A stretch of 64,000 bases of DNA from positions 27,457,034 to 27,521,033 of the forward strand of contig OY783205.1 of the NCBI GenBank assembly GCA_963678705.1, written 5' to 3'. This stretch comes from Panorpa germanica. Lineage: Eukaryota; Arthropoda; Insecta; Mecoptera; Panorpidae. Below the pieces are notes generated by a model. It was not told the origin of the DNA. It saw nothing but the letters and a program-made list of their open reading frames with translations, and searched no databases. This document shows positions 24,046 to 37,484 of this stretch, piece after piece; the first letter of the stretch is position 1, and each line of letters begins with the position of its first letter. The position numbers and the translations under genes are program-made.

Positions 24046-25530
24046 AATAAGCATGAAACGAAAGAACCAAACTTTGCACCAGTGCAGTCGCTTGCTCTGT
24101 GAAATATATTTTATTTAGAGCTTTTGTGAGCGTCAAACTTGATATTCCGTTAACTCCATCCGTTATCTGTTATTTATAGTCGTATTTGACCTCCATTTTC
24201 TTAACGATACCTTTACGACATAAACCCCTACTTTATTACTAAGACCTTTTTGTTATTTTAATCAGATAATCAACCACGGAATGTACTTCATTATACCTTT
24301 AAAGCCCTAACAAAATAACATCTTTTATGATGTTGTTCGCAGGGGTTACCGAAACTAGACATGAACCTTCTGGAGTTTTGGTATCAATATTGTATTACAC
24401 ACACAATGCCTTGGTGTTGGAAATAGTCTCCCACTTTTAGGGTTCCAATCTGACACCCTTACTGACTGACTTGTATATTTCACCACGTTCATTGTAGCTC
24501 CACGATATGACATACCTTGTAACGAAGGCATCGTGTGATCTTGATTGTGACAACATTCTTTCTGTAAGGGTAGCTGATCGATAGAAGCCCTGTCATTTTG
24601 GGATAGGATAGAGGATATTTCACAACATAAGGGTCAAAAAGATACAAGACAACTACAACTCTTAATTAAATAGCGTTATAAATAATGCATACACATCAAA
24701 TTAAAATAGTTCCATAGTGAAAACAGGTTAACTTTAACTACGGTTCCACAGCGCCTCCGCCCACTCAACTTCTAATTCAGTTCTACAGCTGATTGTTAAT
24801 TTGTGATTAACAAAATATTATTATTTTCTAATATATATTCAAATACATAAATTCTATAATATTATAAATGCATTTATATAGATATTTAAATACCGTTGTT
24901 GAACATTGAACCTTTTTGAACCGAATGTAGACGATTGGACTACAAACACGCGATGTTTTGTTAACATAGACGCCGTGAATAGTTCTTTGTTGGTGAATAG
25001 CGGATGGCGATGGTATATGTCATTGGAATTGATGATAAGTGTACCGTATTCCCGAGCTTCATGAACTCCTGGAGTAATTTATTGTGCAGTTAGTTTACCT
25101 GGTGGAACATTCAAGCGAATACCTGGTAGAAATCGCTAAGCTCTACTAGATAATGATAAACTATGGTTAATTGATGAGAAAGAAGTGACCCCCGATAATT
25201 AATAGATGTATCATTCATGTTAATTAATTATTTTCATAGAACTTAGTATTTAGTATAAAAATATCTTCTTTGTCTGCTTTGTTTTTTATAACGCCCTTTA
25301 AAAAAACTTTCTTTTTGAGGTTTTACTTCGTGCCTCAACTTTCACACGCGAAATTAATTATCTTCAGTTCGTAAAAAGGGGGATTCACTTTTTTACCTAA
25401 CTAAAAACAAAAGCTAATGCACTTCTAAAAATAATATCCAGTATAAATATATTACGTACCTAGTCATTATCAAAAAAGAATCCCTCTTTCCTATACTTAA
25501 CATTTAACCCAAAAATTTCATATATTTCCA
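24046..25530. other. No gene supported
   Basis: Mostly AT-rich. 24500-24570 carries a possible 46-nt minus-strand exon bounded by CTTACAG and G|GTATGT, but all three frames are open, so coding cannot be judged. Confidence 0.4.
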
Positions 25531-25690
25531 GTAAATATATGAAACTGGAATATGCGTCTGTAATGCGGTAACGTGGCTATATGGGGCTGGGGGTGGGGGT
25601 GGCATTCCGAGCGCCACTGTGACGCCAGGGTAAGTGGGTGGTGAGATAACTGTGGCATTGCCCCAGCGCCAGTCGAAAAGGCGCCTCACA
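25531..25690 (-). CDS. Candidate proline-rich exon of an unidentified minus-strand gene
   Basis: About 160 bp at ~58% GC, far above background. The minus strand reads LFDWRWGNATVISPPTYPGV, then GMPPPPPAPYSHVTALQTH. The open minus-strand ORF runs from an ATG at 25710 to TAA at 25504. The poly-Pro and aromatic mix is typical of a disordered interaction region. Exon ends are unclear. The plus strand has a good donor (CCAGG|GTAAGT), but every plus frame behind the nearest acceptor has a stop. Gene unknown. Confidence 0.32.
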
Positions 25691-25812
25691 ATACATATAA
25701 CATATACCATACATAACTAAACTTGGAACCAATGTAACCCGAAAAAAAGACACTTGTTCAATAAAAAGATAGGAGTAGAGGTACTATGTTTTATTAGATT
25801 GATAAATACATC

Positions 25813-25818
<6 letters not shown>

Positions 25819-25843
<25 letters not shown>
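25819..25843. repeat. (TG)n microsatellite
   Basis: Twelve uninterrupted TG units. Confidence 0.97.
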
Positions 25844-28660
25844 TTATACATATGAATGTATAGTCGTTTAGTGGTATGAGTTTAGGAATTAGAATCGATA
25901 TAAAAACACAAATATTTTAAACGTATCTTTATCTAATAACTTTCGTTATTTTGCCTAATGATAATTTAGAGGTGTATTATAAATTTGTCTATTTCGTGTT
26001 GTTTATTAAATTAATAACTTGAAACACGAATTATAGATTTAAATGAATAGCCTTGCGTGTTTTGTTCAATTTTAACAAGCTAAAAAGTAAAACAGCATAT
26101 TATAGTTTACTATTTTAACCATTTTTGGTTATTCAATAAAAACTATATGTAATTATATGCATTTATTTTTAAAGTGTCAGTATCGCTACAAGTTATGAGA
26201 TTTTGAAAGTACAGAGAAATCACAAAGCAGTAATGCCTGGAACCACAAAATCAAATACGTTATACGAATGAGATATCTAAGTAACTAGACATCTCTAGAA
26301 ATTTGAAATGATAATTTTGTATACGCATCGTACACACAATGTACCTATTTTAATAATATTACTATAAGGAAACAGTAATAAAGTATATTTGATATTAGAT
26401 ATCCTTACTTTTTTATGATATTTCAAGTACCTACATAGTATGTACAATATGTAAATAACAAAAGTAAAATAAATATAATGTAAAATATTCCAGCATGTAA
26501 ATTGATGATAAAAAATAAAGAAAAAGTAGAGTACTTTTTCCTCTTCTGTTTATTCAAGAATCGCGATGCCTGTTTGTATTTGTTACATAAAAATACAAAA
26601 AGATGAGAAATACACATATATTCCAAAGTATACCGCAGTCCGTATTTACCTACGGTCTAGAATATGAAGGACAAATAAAGGTTTGTTATTTAACAAAATT
26701 ATATACTAAGAATATACTATCTCTAATATTTAATTTAGCTAAAAATATAAATGAAATACAATATATTCATTAAATATTTCGATATGGCCCATTGTTAACA
26801 CACCTTGTGTAACAGTGATATAGAATTATTTTATTATATATTTATCATAACGGAAATTAAGATAAAATAAAATAAAATGTCTGGAAAATGTTTTGTATAA
26901 AATATTATAAAAGTAACAGTAAAACTTCTCAGACATTTTATGGAGAATATTTTAAGTAATTATAAAATTATTTATGAAGTACTCTCTCGGTAAGATTATG
27001 AATTATTTAATATTATTATTATTTACACTTATCTAAATTATTAAAAATATATTTCAAGATAATTTTCTTTTTATTTCTATATAGCATAGATCTATATTAA
27101 ATATATAATAAATATATAATATATTAAAAATAAATAGATTTTAAACGCATATTTTTTAACCTGGAATATACTAGACTATTATTACTTTTTCCGAAATTCT
27201 TTCTACGTGTTTTTAAGAACTGTGTGATATTTACAAAAATATGTAGCGAGTATAAAATTATAAGCAAACTTTATTTGGCAATAATGCTAAGTGTCAGACA
27301 AATTTAATTTATGATAAAAATAATACTTTTTATTTTGTAACAGATTTCGTCAGTCCACTAGCTTTGGTTCGACGTAGATTGGACCACCTGTGACACAGAA
27401 TTTAAACAGCAAATATTTGAAAACCGTTGGCTTATTATAAGCATCAAAGTGAAGTTTAAATAAATATTAAATATAAAACAATTTTTGTTGAAGAAAGGTA
27501 ATAAAAACATTTATTTGCTTAACTTGACTTGTATCAAATTATTACAGCGGAGCAGATGCCATCGTTTCGGTTCTCCTAGACACAGCTGTCCTATTTTTTG
27601 ATTATTTACATCAAAATACGACATAGCGTGAAGATAAAAATAATTTATTTATTTGATTAAGATAAAATTAACTGCTTTTAAAGGGTACTTTGCATAATTT
27701 TATTTTTATTACCGCCAGCTGACGATTTTAGCAAATATGTTCATTTTACTTTCACCATTAAAGGAAAACACGTAGCATAATTATACACATTAAAATATGT
27801 ACAAAACATAAAAGAAAGACAGAATAGAAAATGTAGAAAGTGATAAAAATTGTTTTCGAAAACACCCTAAGTTTAAAAAAAAAAATCTGTACCTTCGAAT
27901 TAAATCTATCCAGGTTATAAATTCATGCACCTATGCTTTAATATAATAATAGCTCAAATTTATAACAAAATTGAACAAATAACAACCCTAGGGTTAATTC
28001 TCGTATTATGTTACATTTTCAAAAGACACATTTCTGTATTTTCTTATTTTTTTGCTGTGATAACTTTATTATTATATCTCACAGCTGTCTGTCGCTATTT
28101 TTCTATTGGTCGATTCGAAGCCATGGGTTTTTGATATTGATGACACGTATAACAGGGGCAGTGAACCTTTATCATACTTTTAATGGTAAAAAAGCATTCT
28201 TCCTGACTGATTCTTGTAAGAGGTTAAAAATAAATTCTACACGCGTTTTAAAGGTTTTATACCGCTGTTAGATATACTACTCGTACTTTGCGAAGATACA
28301 CATTTTATAGAAAAGCGGAAAAAACAATTGTTTAGGTTCTTCAAGCGGTAGCACTAAACTAAAGCGACGCATCACGATCACGCTTGTATTGTGACAATCA
28401 GTCAAGTGAAGCCGGTAGCTATAGTCAAGGGAAAATACAGTCTGTAGAAAAGTAGAGATTCTATAGAGAAATATGTTTAAACAAGAAAAGAAATCAAATT
28501 AAAAATAATACAAAATATAAGAAGAAAAATATACAAATGTTTATTTCTTAGCAAATGTAACACTTACATAAAATGTACGTATCAAATGCGTTGCAGTTTC
28601 ATCAATTATTAATCTATTTATTTAATATTTTAAGGCAATGTTGTAAATACATTTAATTTC
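25844..28660. other. No gene supported, very AT-rich
   Basis: Long A/T-dominated stretch, especially 26400-27300. A T-rich acceptor at 27341-27343 precedes only 15 open codons. ORFs at 27.9-28.3 kb are low-complexity readings of AT-rich DNA. Confidence 0.5.
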
Positions 28661-28810
28661 ATGACAAACATGCCACTGCACAATATGGCTGCCTCTGAAG
28701 CGGACGACAGCATCAAAGGAAGAAATTTCACGCCACAATTTTTTGTTAACACACCTAAGCCTCAAAAATGGATCAAACATAAGGAGAAAAGCTTCATAAT
28801 TGGCACATAA
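28661..28810 (+). CDS. Small ORF (49 aa), hypothetical
   Basis: An ATG-initiated 49-codon frame with non-repetitive composition: MTNMPLHNMAASEADDSIKG, then TPQFFVNTPKPQKWIKHKEK, ending in TAA. Local GC is higher than the flanks. No signal peptide, membrane span or known motif is visible. No splice context or poly(A) signal was matched to it. It could be a micropeptide, a gene relic or chance. Confidence 0.2.
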   Translation: MTNMPLHNMAASEADDSIKGRNFTPQFFVNTPKPQKWIKHKEKSFIIGT

Positions 28811-29268
28811 TTAATGGTACATTTCGATTCTAAAAGATGTTATGATTATAAATTTACCCCCTGTCATCGAGATGCGTGCAACAATTTTGAGCGCTTCTTT
28901 GTACTTATTTATTATGTACATGGCACATCCGTTTTACTATCAATATGAAATGCACGTAGTGCGAGACATGTAATGACATGTTTCGACACAATAAATCCTA
29001 TTGTCAAAAAGAAATAACGGTGGCATTATCAATAGGTTAATTATCAGTAATAAAACACTGAAGTTCATTAATATAAACTTGTGTGCTTTGATTACGAAAC
29101 ACCCTGTGAGTCTTTCACATTGATTGCCCGTTTATAAGTTGATATCTCTATTAATATAACGTATATACACAAAAAATCAATAACAACAAGTTTCTTTTAC
29201 AAAATATAATGTAAATATGTTAGTTATTCATTTTTGCAATGTTTTATAATGATTTAGGACAGACTGAC

Positions 29269-29306
29269 CAGTGGTCTCCAAGCGATTTGAACTTTGGAGA
29301 CCACTG
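29269..29306. repeat. 38-nt near-perfect hairpin (hAT-like termini)
   Basis: CAGTGGTCTCCAAG ... CTTTGGAGACCACTG forms a stem of about 13 bp around an AT-rich loop. The CAGTGGTCTCCAA terminus resembles hAT transposon ends, so this may be a minimal, internally collapsed hAT MITE. No 8-bp duplication is visible at the borders. Confidence 0.45.
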
Positions 29307-31411
29307 CTCTAAATATATACACACATAACTAAAACGAAACATGCTCTACAAAATCCAACATTCGTTTCCACCCTGAAGCGTTATTATTCATTGAATTTTA
29401 TCTATAGAATAAAATGACATCATCAGACAAAACGAAAATATAAAAATGATGCAACTCGTTTTTTTGAATAAGAATTTAATATAATGATTGTCATATGTCT
29501 ACACGTACGATTTGTATGACTTTTGTAAATGATTTGATGACAATCATCCAATGAATAGACTTATTTAGTTTAATTAAGGTGGTTTAAGATGAGATGACAT
29601 ATATATAGCTTGTAAAAATTTGTTACCAGGAGCAGTAGCGCTGCAACACTTTTCAAAAAGGGTATTATTAATTGTATATTGTTTAATCAAGTACACAAGT
29701 ATTGCATATTTAAAGGACCCTTAATTTCCGCAAGCTTAGTCAACATTTTTTTGAGTTGCATTCTTTTTTAAGTGCCATTCCAACAAGGGTAATATTATTT
29801 GTCTACCCCTATTTAATTTTGAGTGTACTGCGTCAGTTTCAATTCAGAGCCTTTATTAGCAAAAATATGATAATTGTATCAAATTATCAGAATAAACTTT
29901 GCAATAACCTAATTCCTAGGTTAATTTCCTACTAAAAATCTACAAGAGAATGTTCTTTACACAGTAGCCAGGAAATATAAACCATTTCTCTTTCCTTTGT
30001 CAGGGTCCATTATAACATTTTTTATATATAATTAATTATTTTATTATTAAATTTTATTAATCGATTGAATTAATTTTTTTCTAATATATTATAACAACCA
30101 GTTTTTTAAATGTACTCATTTATTATGAATTAGTTTCTAATGTAGATACGCCCGAGGGGGCAAAATATAATTAAATGTTCAGTTCTATCATTACAGAGGC
30201 ATTTATAAAAAATATTTTACTTACTTCCGGATGAAATTACGAGTATATTAAAACTCAATCTATATCTTATATTAAATTGAACTTAAGAAAGAAATATAAA
30301 CTTATTCAAAACTTCGACTTTGTATTTGTAAATGTGATTGAATATCTCGAAAAGAAAACCTCGAATAATAATAAACATAAAGTTAAATAATATAACATAT
30401 TAAAAACTAGAGAATGAGAACCGCACGGATAATTTATACCTAGTCAAATTCTCAACCACACACTCAGGTGCTGCAATATGCAACTCTCTAATAATCAAAA
30501 ATGTTCCACGGCATCAAAAACCATTGGAGTTAGATAACTAGCAAAAACTTCAAGGCTTTCTAAACCTGATAATGGCCCTAAACACGAAACTTTAACAATC
30601 TTCCTAATATATTATATGCGTGTCTTTAATTTTAAAACAAAATAAACAGGTGCTAATAAAATGCGTTACTCTCAAAGTATATTATTAATAATAAATGACC
30701 ACAAAGTACGATTACATTTAAATATATTAAAAAAAAAGAAAAGAAAAAACATAAAATTCCTCAAGCAAGGTCAATGTTGATAAAAACTCAGAATTACTTA
30801 GTTGTATTACTTCACGACCGTAAAAAATCTATTAAAACTACTGGAAAATAATGACCTATATTTTTGTCATAATAATTCTTATAAATCTAACCTCAATACA
30901 AAATATTGTTAAAAAACTATAAATAGAATTAGTAATCAAATCACTGAATCATTTTATCTGAAAATTGGTACACAGCTAATAACCTACTGTGAAATATGTT
31001 GTGGTATGCATAATTTAATTGAACTACGTCTGAGTAAACCATGACGTCACAGAATAAAATGACGTCATTCGTGAATAAGGGTTCTGTAAAGTATATGAAG
31101 TAATTGTATTTAATTTATGTATATTACTGGTACATGTGGTCAACGTAAGGGTAATGCATATACTATCATTTTAAATTATGTTTAACTTTATTAAGAGACT
31201 GCATCAGTGATGTGAAGCAAATCGTATGTCCTTTTGCCCTACCAGCTAAACCTAACGACATTTTGCTGTAGCTCAGTCTAATATGGAATAAATGCGAAAG
31301 TAAAAAAACACACAAAGAGCCAAACAAAAACACAGAGCACGGTCAACTGCAATACTGTGTCAAACATTAAAGACGAGTTCGAGTTTTACGACCACAAACA
31401 TACGCAGGCTG
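29307..31411. other. No gene seen
   Basis: AT-rich, stop-dense DNA without recognised repeats. Confidence 0.5.
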
Positions 31412-32050
31412 AATGGGCTTGTGTCCTCATTTTTTAGTGGTCCATTTTTCAATTGTTGATTGAAATTGATGTGAATAAATGTGTATTGGCGTGTCTATTT
31501 TATTAAATATCTAAATATTGATGGAGATATACCAATTAAAAGTTTGAATTGTAGATTTAACGCTAGAAATGGTCGGCCATATTTGTATGACGTGAAATGC
31601 ATTTTAACGTCAGTTATTTGTTGAGTAGGTCAGTGCTGTGGTAATGTTCTGTAGCTGTTGGTAGTCAAATAATCAAGTCAAATCAAAGAATAATAAGTTT
31701 TTATTATATTTAACCCTGCTAAGGCAGACATAATATTGAAATTTGATTGTTGCTTGAAATAGCTGTAAATAATATTTGATATTTTGATATATAAATACAT
31801 ATAGCAGAGATTTATGAGCTGTAAGGTTGGTAACCTAACACAAGGATTGTGATGTCACATGCACTTGGAATGTGTACAACGTTGAATCCCTTTAATAATT
31901 AAAGAGACAAAATGACTTTTTTAATTGTTAATATCTCTTAACATATAAGGAGTTATTAAAAAATAATTGGACATTTGAGACTTTAGTAACTAACTGTATC
32001 AATATATAGTACACTTTTATAGAAATTAAGACATAGTACACAAGCCCATT
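31412..32050 (-). mobile_element. Repeat family A, copy 5
   Basis: 639 bp, inverted relative to the 16-kb copy, with intact outer TIR bases (AATGGGCTTGTGTCCTCATT left; CACAAGCCCATT right). Non-coding. Confidence 0.9.
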
Positions 32051-35000
32051 TATAATGATAATTGCAACAATAGCAAGCGCACCTGGTAACAATTACATTT
32101 CAAAGATAAAGATAATATTCAATATTTATCAATAAAAACCTGTCATTGATTTTAATTGCTGCTTTGATTAATATGAAGTACAGGTTTTCATTCTCTTTGT
32201 TAAATATTTATAAGATCAATTTTTATGAATGATGATGAAATTTACCTTCAACAATGCGTTTTATATATTATAATTAATTCAAAGCGAGATTGAATTTTTC
32301 GATTAATGATTTCCTCTCTGTCTCACCATAATTGGATCTTTATTTTTCTTTATTCTTTAATACCTTTTGTTTTCAATTACATCCGCGTAAACCAGTTTCT
32401 TTCCTATTATATATTTATTATCAGCTTCATCGCTATTGGGTTTTAAAAATTGTTTTTGTGCTGAGTTGTGATCGATTGCTTCATACAATATGAAATATTT
32501 TAAGTGGAACGTGTTTTGAATTTAATACTCGTAACCCATCATTGATGAAATGCGCTAAGTCTCTGTTTTTGCACTTCCTGTGCAGAGCAGTTATTTAAAT
32601 TGAAACTTTATTCCTTAATTTACAATTTTGTGTAAATTTAAGTGTTGTTACAGTAACAAATATAATTATAAAACATTCATTATTTTGTAAATTAATTGCT
32701 ATCAACTTTTAGTGATTAGAAGTTTTATTGCACCATTTAAGATAGATTTTATTGTTTCTCATAAAAGGGTTTGATTGGCACAATCACAAACGCTAGAATG
32801 TAATCTTTTTTATAACGACAATTTAATCCAAACGACCTGTAATTTGATAGAACAAGTTGAAATGTCAGCCATTAACATTACTTTTTCATTTAATACTAAT
32901 AAAACAGGTAGGGCACGTTCCTAATAAGGAAAATTACAATTATTTTACTATTCTAAAACATTGGTTCTCAATTTCACCTCTAAAACACTATATTTACTCA
33001 TTCAGTTGGAATTTAAACTATTGAGAATCTGTGTTATAATCGCTTTTATTTTGTATCATTATAATTATCTCATTTCTGATAATTAGTCCACTGAAAATGG
33101 AAATATTATACGTAACACGCGCCTGTGAATTACGTTTTTGAATAACTCATAAAGTTTACTACAAGCGCCTGCAACCAGGTGTTAAATATGTTAATTTTTT
33201 CTGTGTAACGTTACGTATATTTTAATAGGGTACAACATATGCCCCCTTCATTTTCAACGCGGCCCTGACCATTTATTTTCAAAATTACTACAACTTTATA
33301 TACATGATATAATTATAGTCAAGTTTATAACTTATATTATTAATTACAGAGTAATTTTAACTAGAAATTAACAGTAATGTGTTAATTTTTAAGGTGGTAT
33401 CACATAATTTTATACTGTTTATATAAAATTTACATTATTTTTGTTATTCAAATTGTTGTTATGTAGATTTCTTCGGGAATGATATTAAAATCGTGACTTT
33501 GGAAATTGTATGTATATTTTACATATCATATACATAATATTATTTTCATAAAAGTGCTTTTGTATACTAAAATATATGTGAATTACAAATTTAAGATGTT
33601 TAAGACATTTTTCACTTAATTGTTTGCGAGTTTATTATAAAAAATAAGTCTATATTTTAGCTTAAAGCTAAAAGCCAAATTATCTTCCTGCGTAATAAAT
33701 ATCTTTTGCGTATTGTACTGCCGTACGTAGAGCCCAGCCGCGGTGTTAGATAATATTTATTGCATAATTTACTAACCCTAATTTTAAAATTACTCTAATA
33801 ACTGTGCAAACAGAATAAATGATATTAAAATAGACCATTAATTGCTTGTAATTAGGAAAAGAAACATATATTTATTAATGGAGAGTGACAATTGGCTATC
33901 AAAGAATAAAGATAACAAAATAAATATACAAAAGATATTTCAATATATATGATTAACTTATATTTTAATTTATAAACAAAATAATGCTATTGTAAAAAAT
34001 ATACATAGCTTTAAACTGTTTGACCGACGTTATTTACAAAAGACTGGCGTTTAAGCAAACCACCGAAACGAAACTGAACAAAAAAAAAAACAGGTTAAAA
34101 ACAGAGACGAAAATCAAATAAAACTGTTGTTTTCTGTTAATTATAAGGATTGATATTAACATTTATCAAAGAAATTGTTAAAACAAATCGTAGCTTTTAA
34201 TTAAATGCATATAACAAGTAAATTCGAAAGAGTCAAACAGTAAATCTAATTAAAAAAATGAAGTCAAATTTTGAGGTTAATTAAAATATTTAAACTTGCA
34301 TAATTATCTTTACTGATACTTTATAAAAAGAAGTTATGTAAAGTATTGAGAAAGATAATTTAGGGGAAGTTTTATATACCCTTAATAAATGGCGCGAAAG
34401 CATTATGATTTTATAACAGCAATATAATAATTCTCGTACATTATTTTTACCTGTATCACAAATTTAATTGAGAAAGAATCAAAACAAAGTATTCAAAATG
34501 TAAAACAAAGTATTCCACAGACAGAAACGTGTATGAATAATTAAATAATCATTAAATGTTAATAAACAATTCAACAAACAAACAAATAAATAATATATAA
34601 TTATTTTTTTACCTTTAAGTAAAAAGACACTAATTTTTAGGTTATCCTTTACAGTGACACTTGTAACACACTAACCCACAATAGATGCACTACAATCACA
34701 ATTAAACACTGATCACTAATTAATTTGCCACTTACTTATTTTCACGTAATTAATTTTATTTGTTAAATTGCGCAACGGTTATAAGAGTTATTGTGTATAT
34801 AGTAACAAGCGTCCTCTCTCTATGAAGGTTGAAGCACGAGTGATATCTGAAGTAACTGCGTTGTCGGCCGGGATATTATACATATACGGGAATTATTTTA
34901 CTCGTATACCGATTATGCTACAAATATATTAAATCATACAAGGGTGAATAAAACAATGTATTCATTTATTAATTATTAACAAATATATGGTAACAATTAT

Positions 35001-36260
35001 AATTATATTAATTGCGTTGCAATAACATTTTAAAACAAATTTGTTAATAATACTTTGCAGAATTGACTGGGACTTCAAACAATTTTTATATTCTTTTACG
35101 ACAGAGCGGTCGACTAAATTTGATAAAGTGGTAAATTTACTGGATTTGGTTGTTTGATTTGTATGCAAAATGTAAGCATAAATTCGTTTATTAGCTTAGG
35201 ATATTGCTATTTATTAGCATTAGGATATGTTAAAAGAATGAATAAAATCTAAAACAGTGATTCGCAGTGAAAAAAAGGTTGGCGGCCTATGAATTCATTT
35301 AAATCATTACATTTTTTTAATATAGATCGTATTCATTTACTTTCTTAAATTAGGTATTGATTTAAAACATCAAAAATATTAAACAAGTTTTTAATTATAG
35401 ATGTTAATTTTAATTATATTCCTGAATAAACCTGTTAAACATTTATATCTTAGGCTTTAAATCTCCGAATGTTTAAATATATTTTGTATCTAACATCAAA
35501 ATTAAATATAAACATATAATTTTATAATAGAAAAATTTCTAAATCTAAGTTCAAGGTTGTTAAATAAGTAATAGAATGTATCTTTAAAAGTACGTCATCT
35601 TTTACGTGCATATTTTTATATAATTTTTAAAATATCTTTAATTAAAATAATCGTACTCCACCTTTAAACAGGCTAATATCAGGGATGACAAACGTAAACG
35701 TAGCAGCACAGGGCAGGATTAACCGGGAACGAAAAGGTGCATTTCGGATAGGCTTCAAATCAATTGTGACTATATACAATTGATTTTGCTTGGAAGATAA
35801 AAAGAAAGTATTTTTTATCAAACAAATTTCAATTACAATTCGAACGCACGTATAAGGTTAACATGTATGAAATAATGACGCATCTATGCCCTTATGGTAA
35901 TAGCCTTTATATTACCGAGTTAAAAAATACTTAAATTTATTAAAATAGAAAAATTAATATCCAATATAAAAAATGCATTAAAGCGGGTATGAACATAAAT
36001 ACATATAAACAAATTTTAATAATGCTGCCAATTTCTTTGGAAGTGAACTTTGAACTTGAAAGAAATATTGAGCCGAAGAATTATAGTCACTAGAGTATGA
36101 GGGGGGTTTTACTTCAAAGATTTAGAGGTAATAGAGGAATAAAAGACAATTGTTACCGCTGTGCTCAAATATTCTCCTTAAGACCACTTCTTGTGCCAAA
36201 TATTAATCAAAAAAATAATTGTATTTATTTGAACTGATAAGATCGTTATAAGATTTGAAT
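32051..36260. other. No gene seen
   Basis: 4.2 kb of AT-rich DNA with only short accidental ORFs and no repeat shared within the window. Confidence 0.5.
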
Positions 36261-36267
36261 TCTTGTA

Positions 36268-36560
36268 TTGATCCACGATGTTCGCAGCAATTCGCAGCAT
36301 CCGCGGCATCGGACATACGCTGTGACGACCTTTTCGGAATGCTGGTGCGCTAAAAAAACGAGAACGCATGCGCAAAGGAAACTCACCCCACGTGCGTCGG
36401 TTGTGACGTCTTTTCTTATTTCATCCATTCGATTGCCAAAAAGAAAAAGATATCCCAAGAATACGACTGTTGCATAATAAGTTAAAATATATTTTCTTGA
36501 AGAAGAACATTAAGCTACATCTAAAAAGTATTAAGCAGCTTGACGTCACTATTGTTTGTC
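36268..36560. promoter_or_regulatory. CpG-rich promoter-like region with NRF-1-, E-box- and CRE-like sites
   Basis: A GC- and CpG-rich block in AT-rich surroundings. It holds CGCATGCGCA (36365-36374, the NRF-1/Ewg core), CACGTG (36389-36394), TGACGTC (36404-36410) and a full TGACGTCA (36541-36548). This mix is typical of promoters of nuclear genes for mitochondrial proteins. The nearest such gene is ATPsynB, whose ATG is 0.9-1.2 kb downstream behind a probable 5' UTR intron acceptor. It may alternatively serve a minus-strand transcript. Overlapping ORFs on both strands are by-products of the CpG content. Confidence 0.45.
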
Positions 36561-36787
36561 TCTATAGCGATCAAAATAGTAGCGCGCTTATATTTCATAA
36601 ACTGTAAATGATTTAAACTTTGTTGGAAGGAGGGTTTATGTTCTTATCTAAAAGAAGAAGAATACAAAGGTGATTTTTGTTTCCTTCAGATGAAAACAAT
36701 GAAACGTAAACAATTAAATCTTTTATTAGAAAAGTATTTGATATATACCGTTCTTTGTAATATAACATAGATTCATTTCATAATATA

Positions 36788-36860
36788 GCCGAAATAGCTC
36801 AGTTGGGAGAGCGTTAGACTGAAGATCTAAAGGTCCCTGGTTCGATCCCTGGTTTCGGCA
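36788..36860 (+). tRNA. tRNA-Phe (anticodon GAA)
   Basis: A complete 73-nt cloverleaf. The acceptor stem GCCGAAA pairs with TTTCGGC, with discriminator A. The D-arm contains the A box TAGCTCAGTTGGGAG, the anticodon loop CTGAAGA gives GAA, and the T-arm contains the B box GGTTCGATCCC. No intron and no encoded CCA, as expected for a eukaryotic nuclear gene. It decodes UUC/UUU in cytosolic translation. Transcription by RNA polymerase III uses the internal A and B boxes. Confidence 0.98.
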
Positions 36861-36866
36861 ATTAAC

Positions 36867-36871
36867 TTTTT
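36867..36871 (+). terminator. RNA polymerase III terminator of tRNA-Phe
   Basis: A TTTTT run begins 7 nt after the tRNA 3' end, the usual pol III stop signal. Confidence 0.8.
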
Positions 36872-37484
36872 GATTAATCACTAAAAAATAATTAATTAAT
36901 TTTAATTACCGAAATTTCTTTTTTACACATAAGACACTTTTATCTTAAACTCAGATTTAAAATAAAATCAGATTATTTCCAAATAACTTTTACTAAATAA
37001 AATACATAATTAATTTACCTTTTTACTATTTTTATATAGCTTAATAATATTATTAATTAATAATATAATTAACAATTTTCATGTTTAACTTGCCACCTAT
37101 CGTAGAGTAGACGAACTAATATATTCCGGTTTAAGTCCAAACTAAAAATAATTATTTCATATTTATAGAAGTTTGTAGTTTCCTATATTTTTCATTGAAA
37201 TCTTTATTTCTAATTTGAATTTATTCCTTGAAATATATTTGTACATATCCTAATTATTTCTATAACAAAGGAGAAGATCTGCGTACCACAAAGCCCGTGC
37301 ATAATGATAAAATATTTTATAGAAAGGTCACCGCCGCATTAGAATTCTAACACAAAGCTTTAGTTTTTTATAACAAAAACAATTGAATGTAGAATTGAGT
37401 ACAATTTAAAAATACCTAATAGCAAAGGAGGTGTAAAATTTTTATTTTATTTCTTTTTTTCCTTTTATAAGTTTTGAAATAATA

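Noticed and set aside
18870-24560. Apparent homology between the minus-strand readings at 18.9 and 24.5 kb (SYHGG versus SYRGA)
   Set aside because: DNA alignment holds over only ~13 bp with two mismatches; consistent with chance.
24515-24562. 46-nt minus-strand segment between CTTACAG and G|GTATGT as another microexon
   Set aside because: All three frames are open, so there is no coding test; splice sites are only moderate.
27344-27393. Plus-strand 15-codon terminal exon (FVSPLALVRRRLDHL) after a T-rich acceptor
   Set aside because: Too short; such acceptors are common in AT-rich DNA.
36178-36477. Three overlapping ORFs (65-70 codons) on both strands
   Set aside because: By-products of the CpG-rich promoter-like block; no splice or start context.
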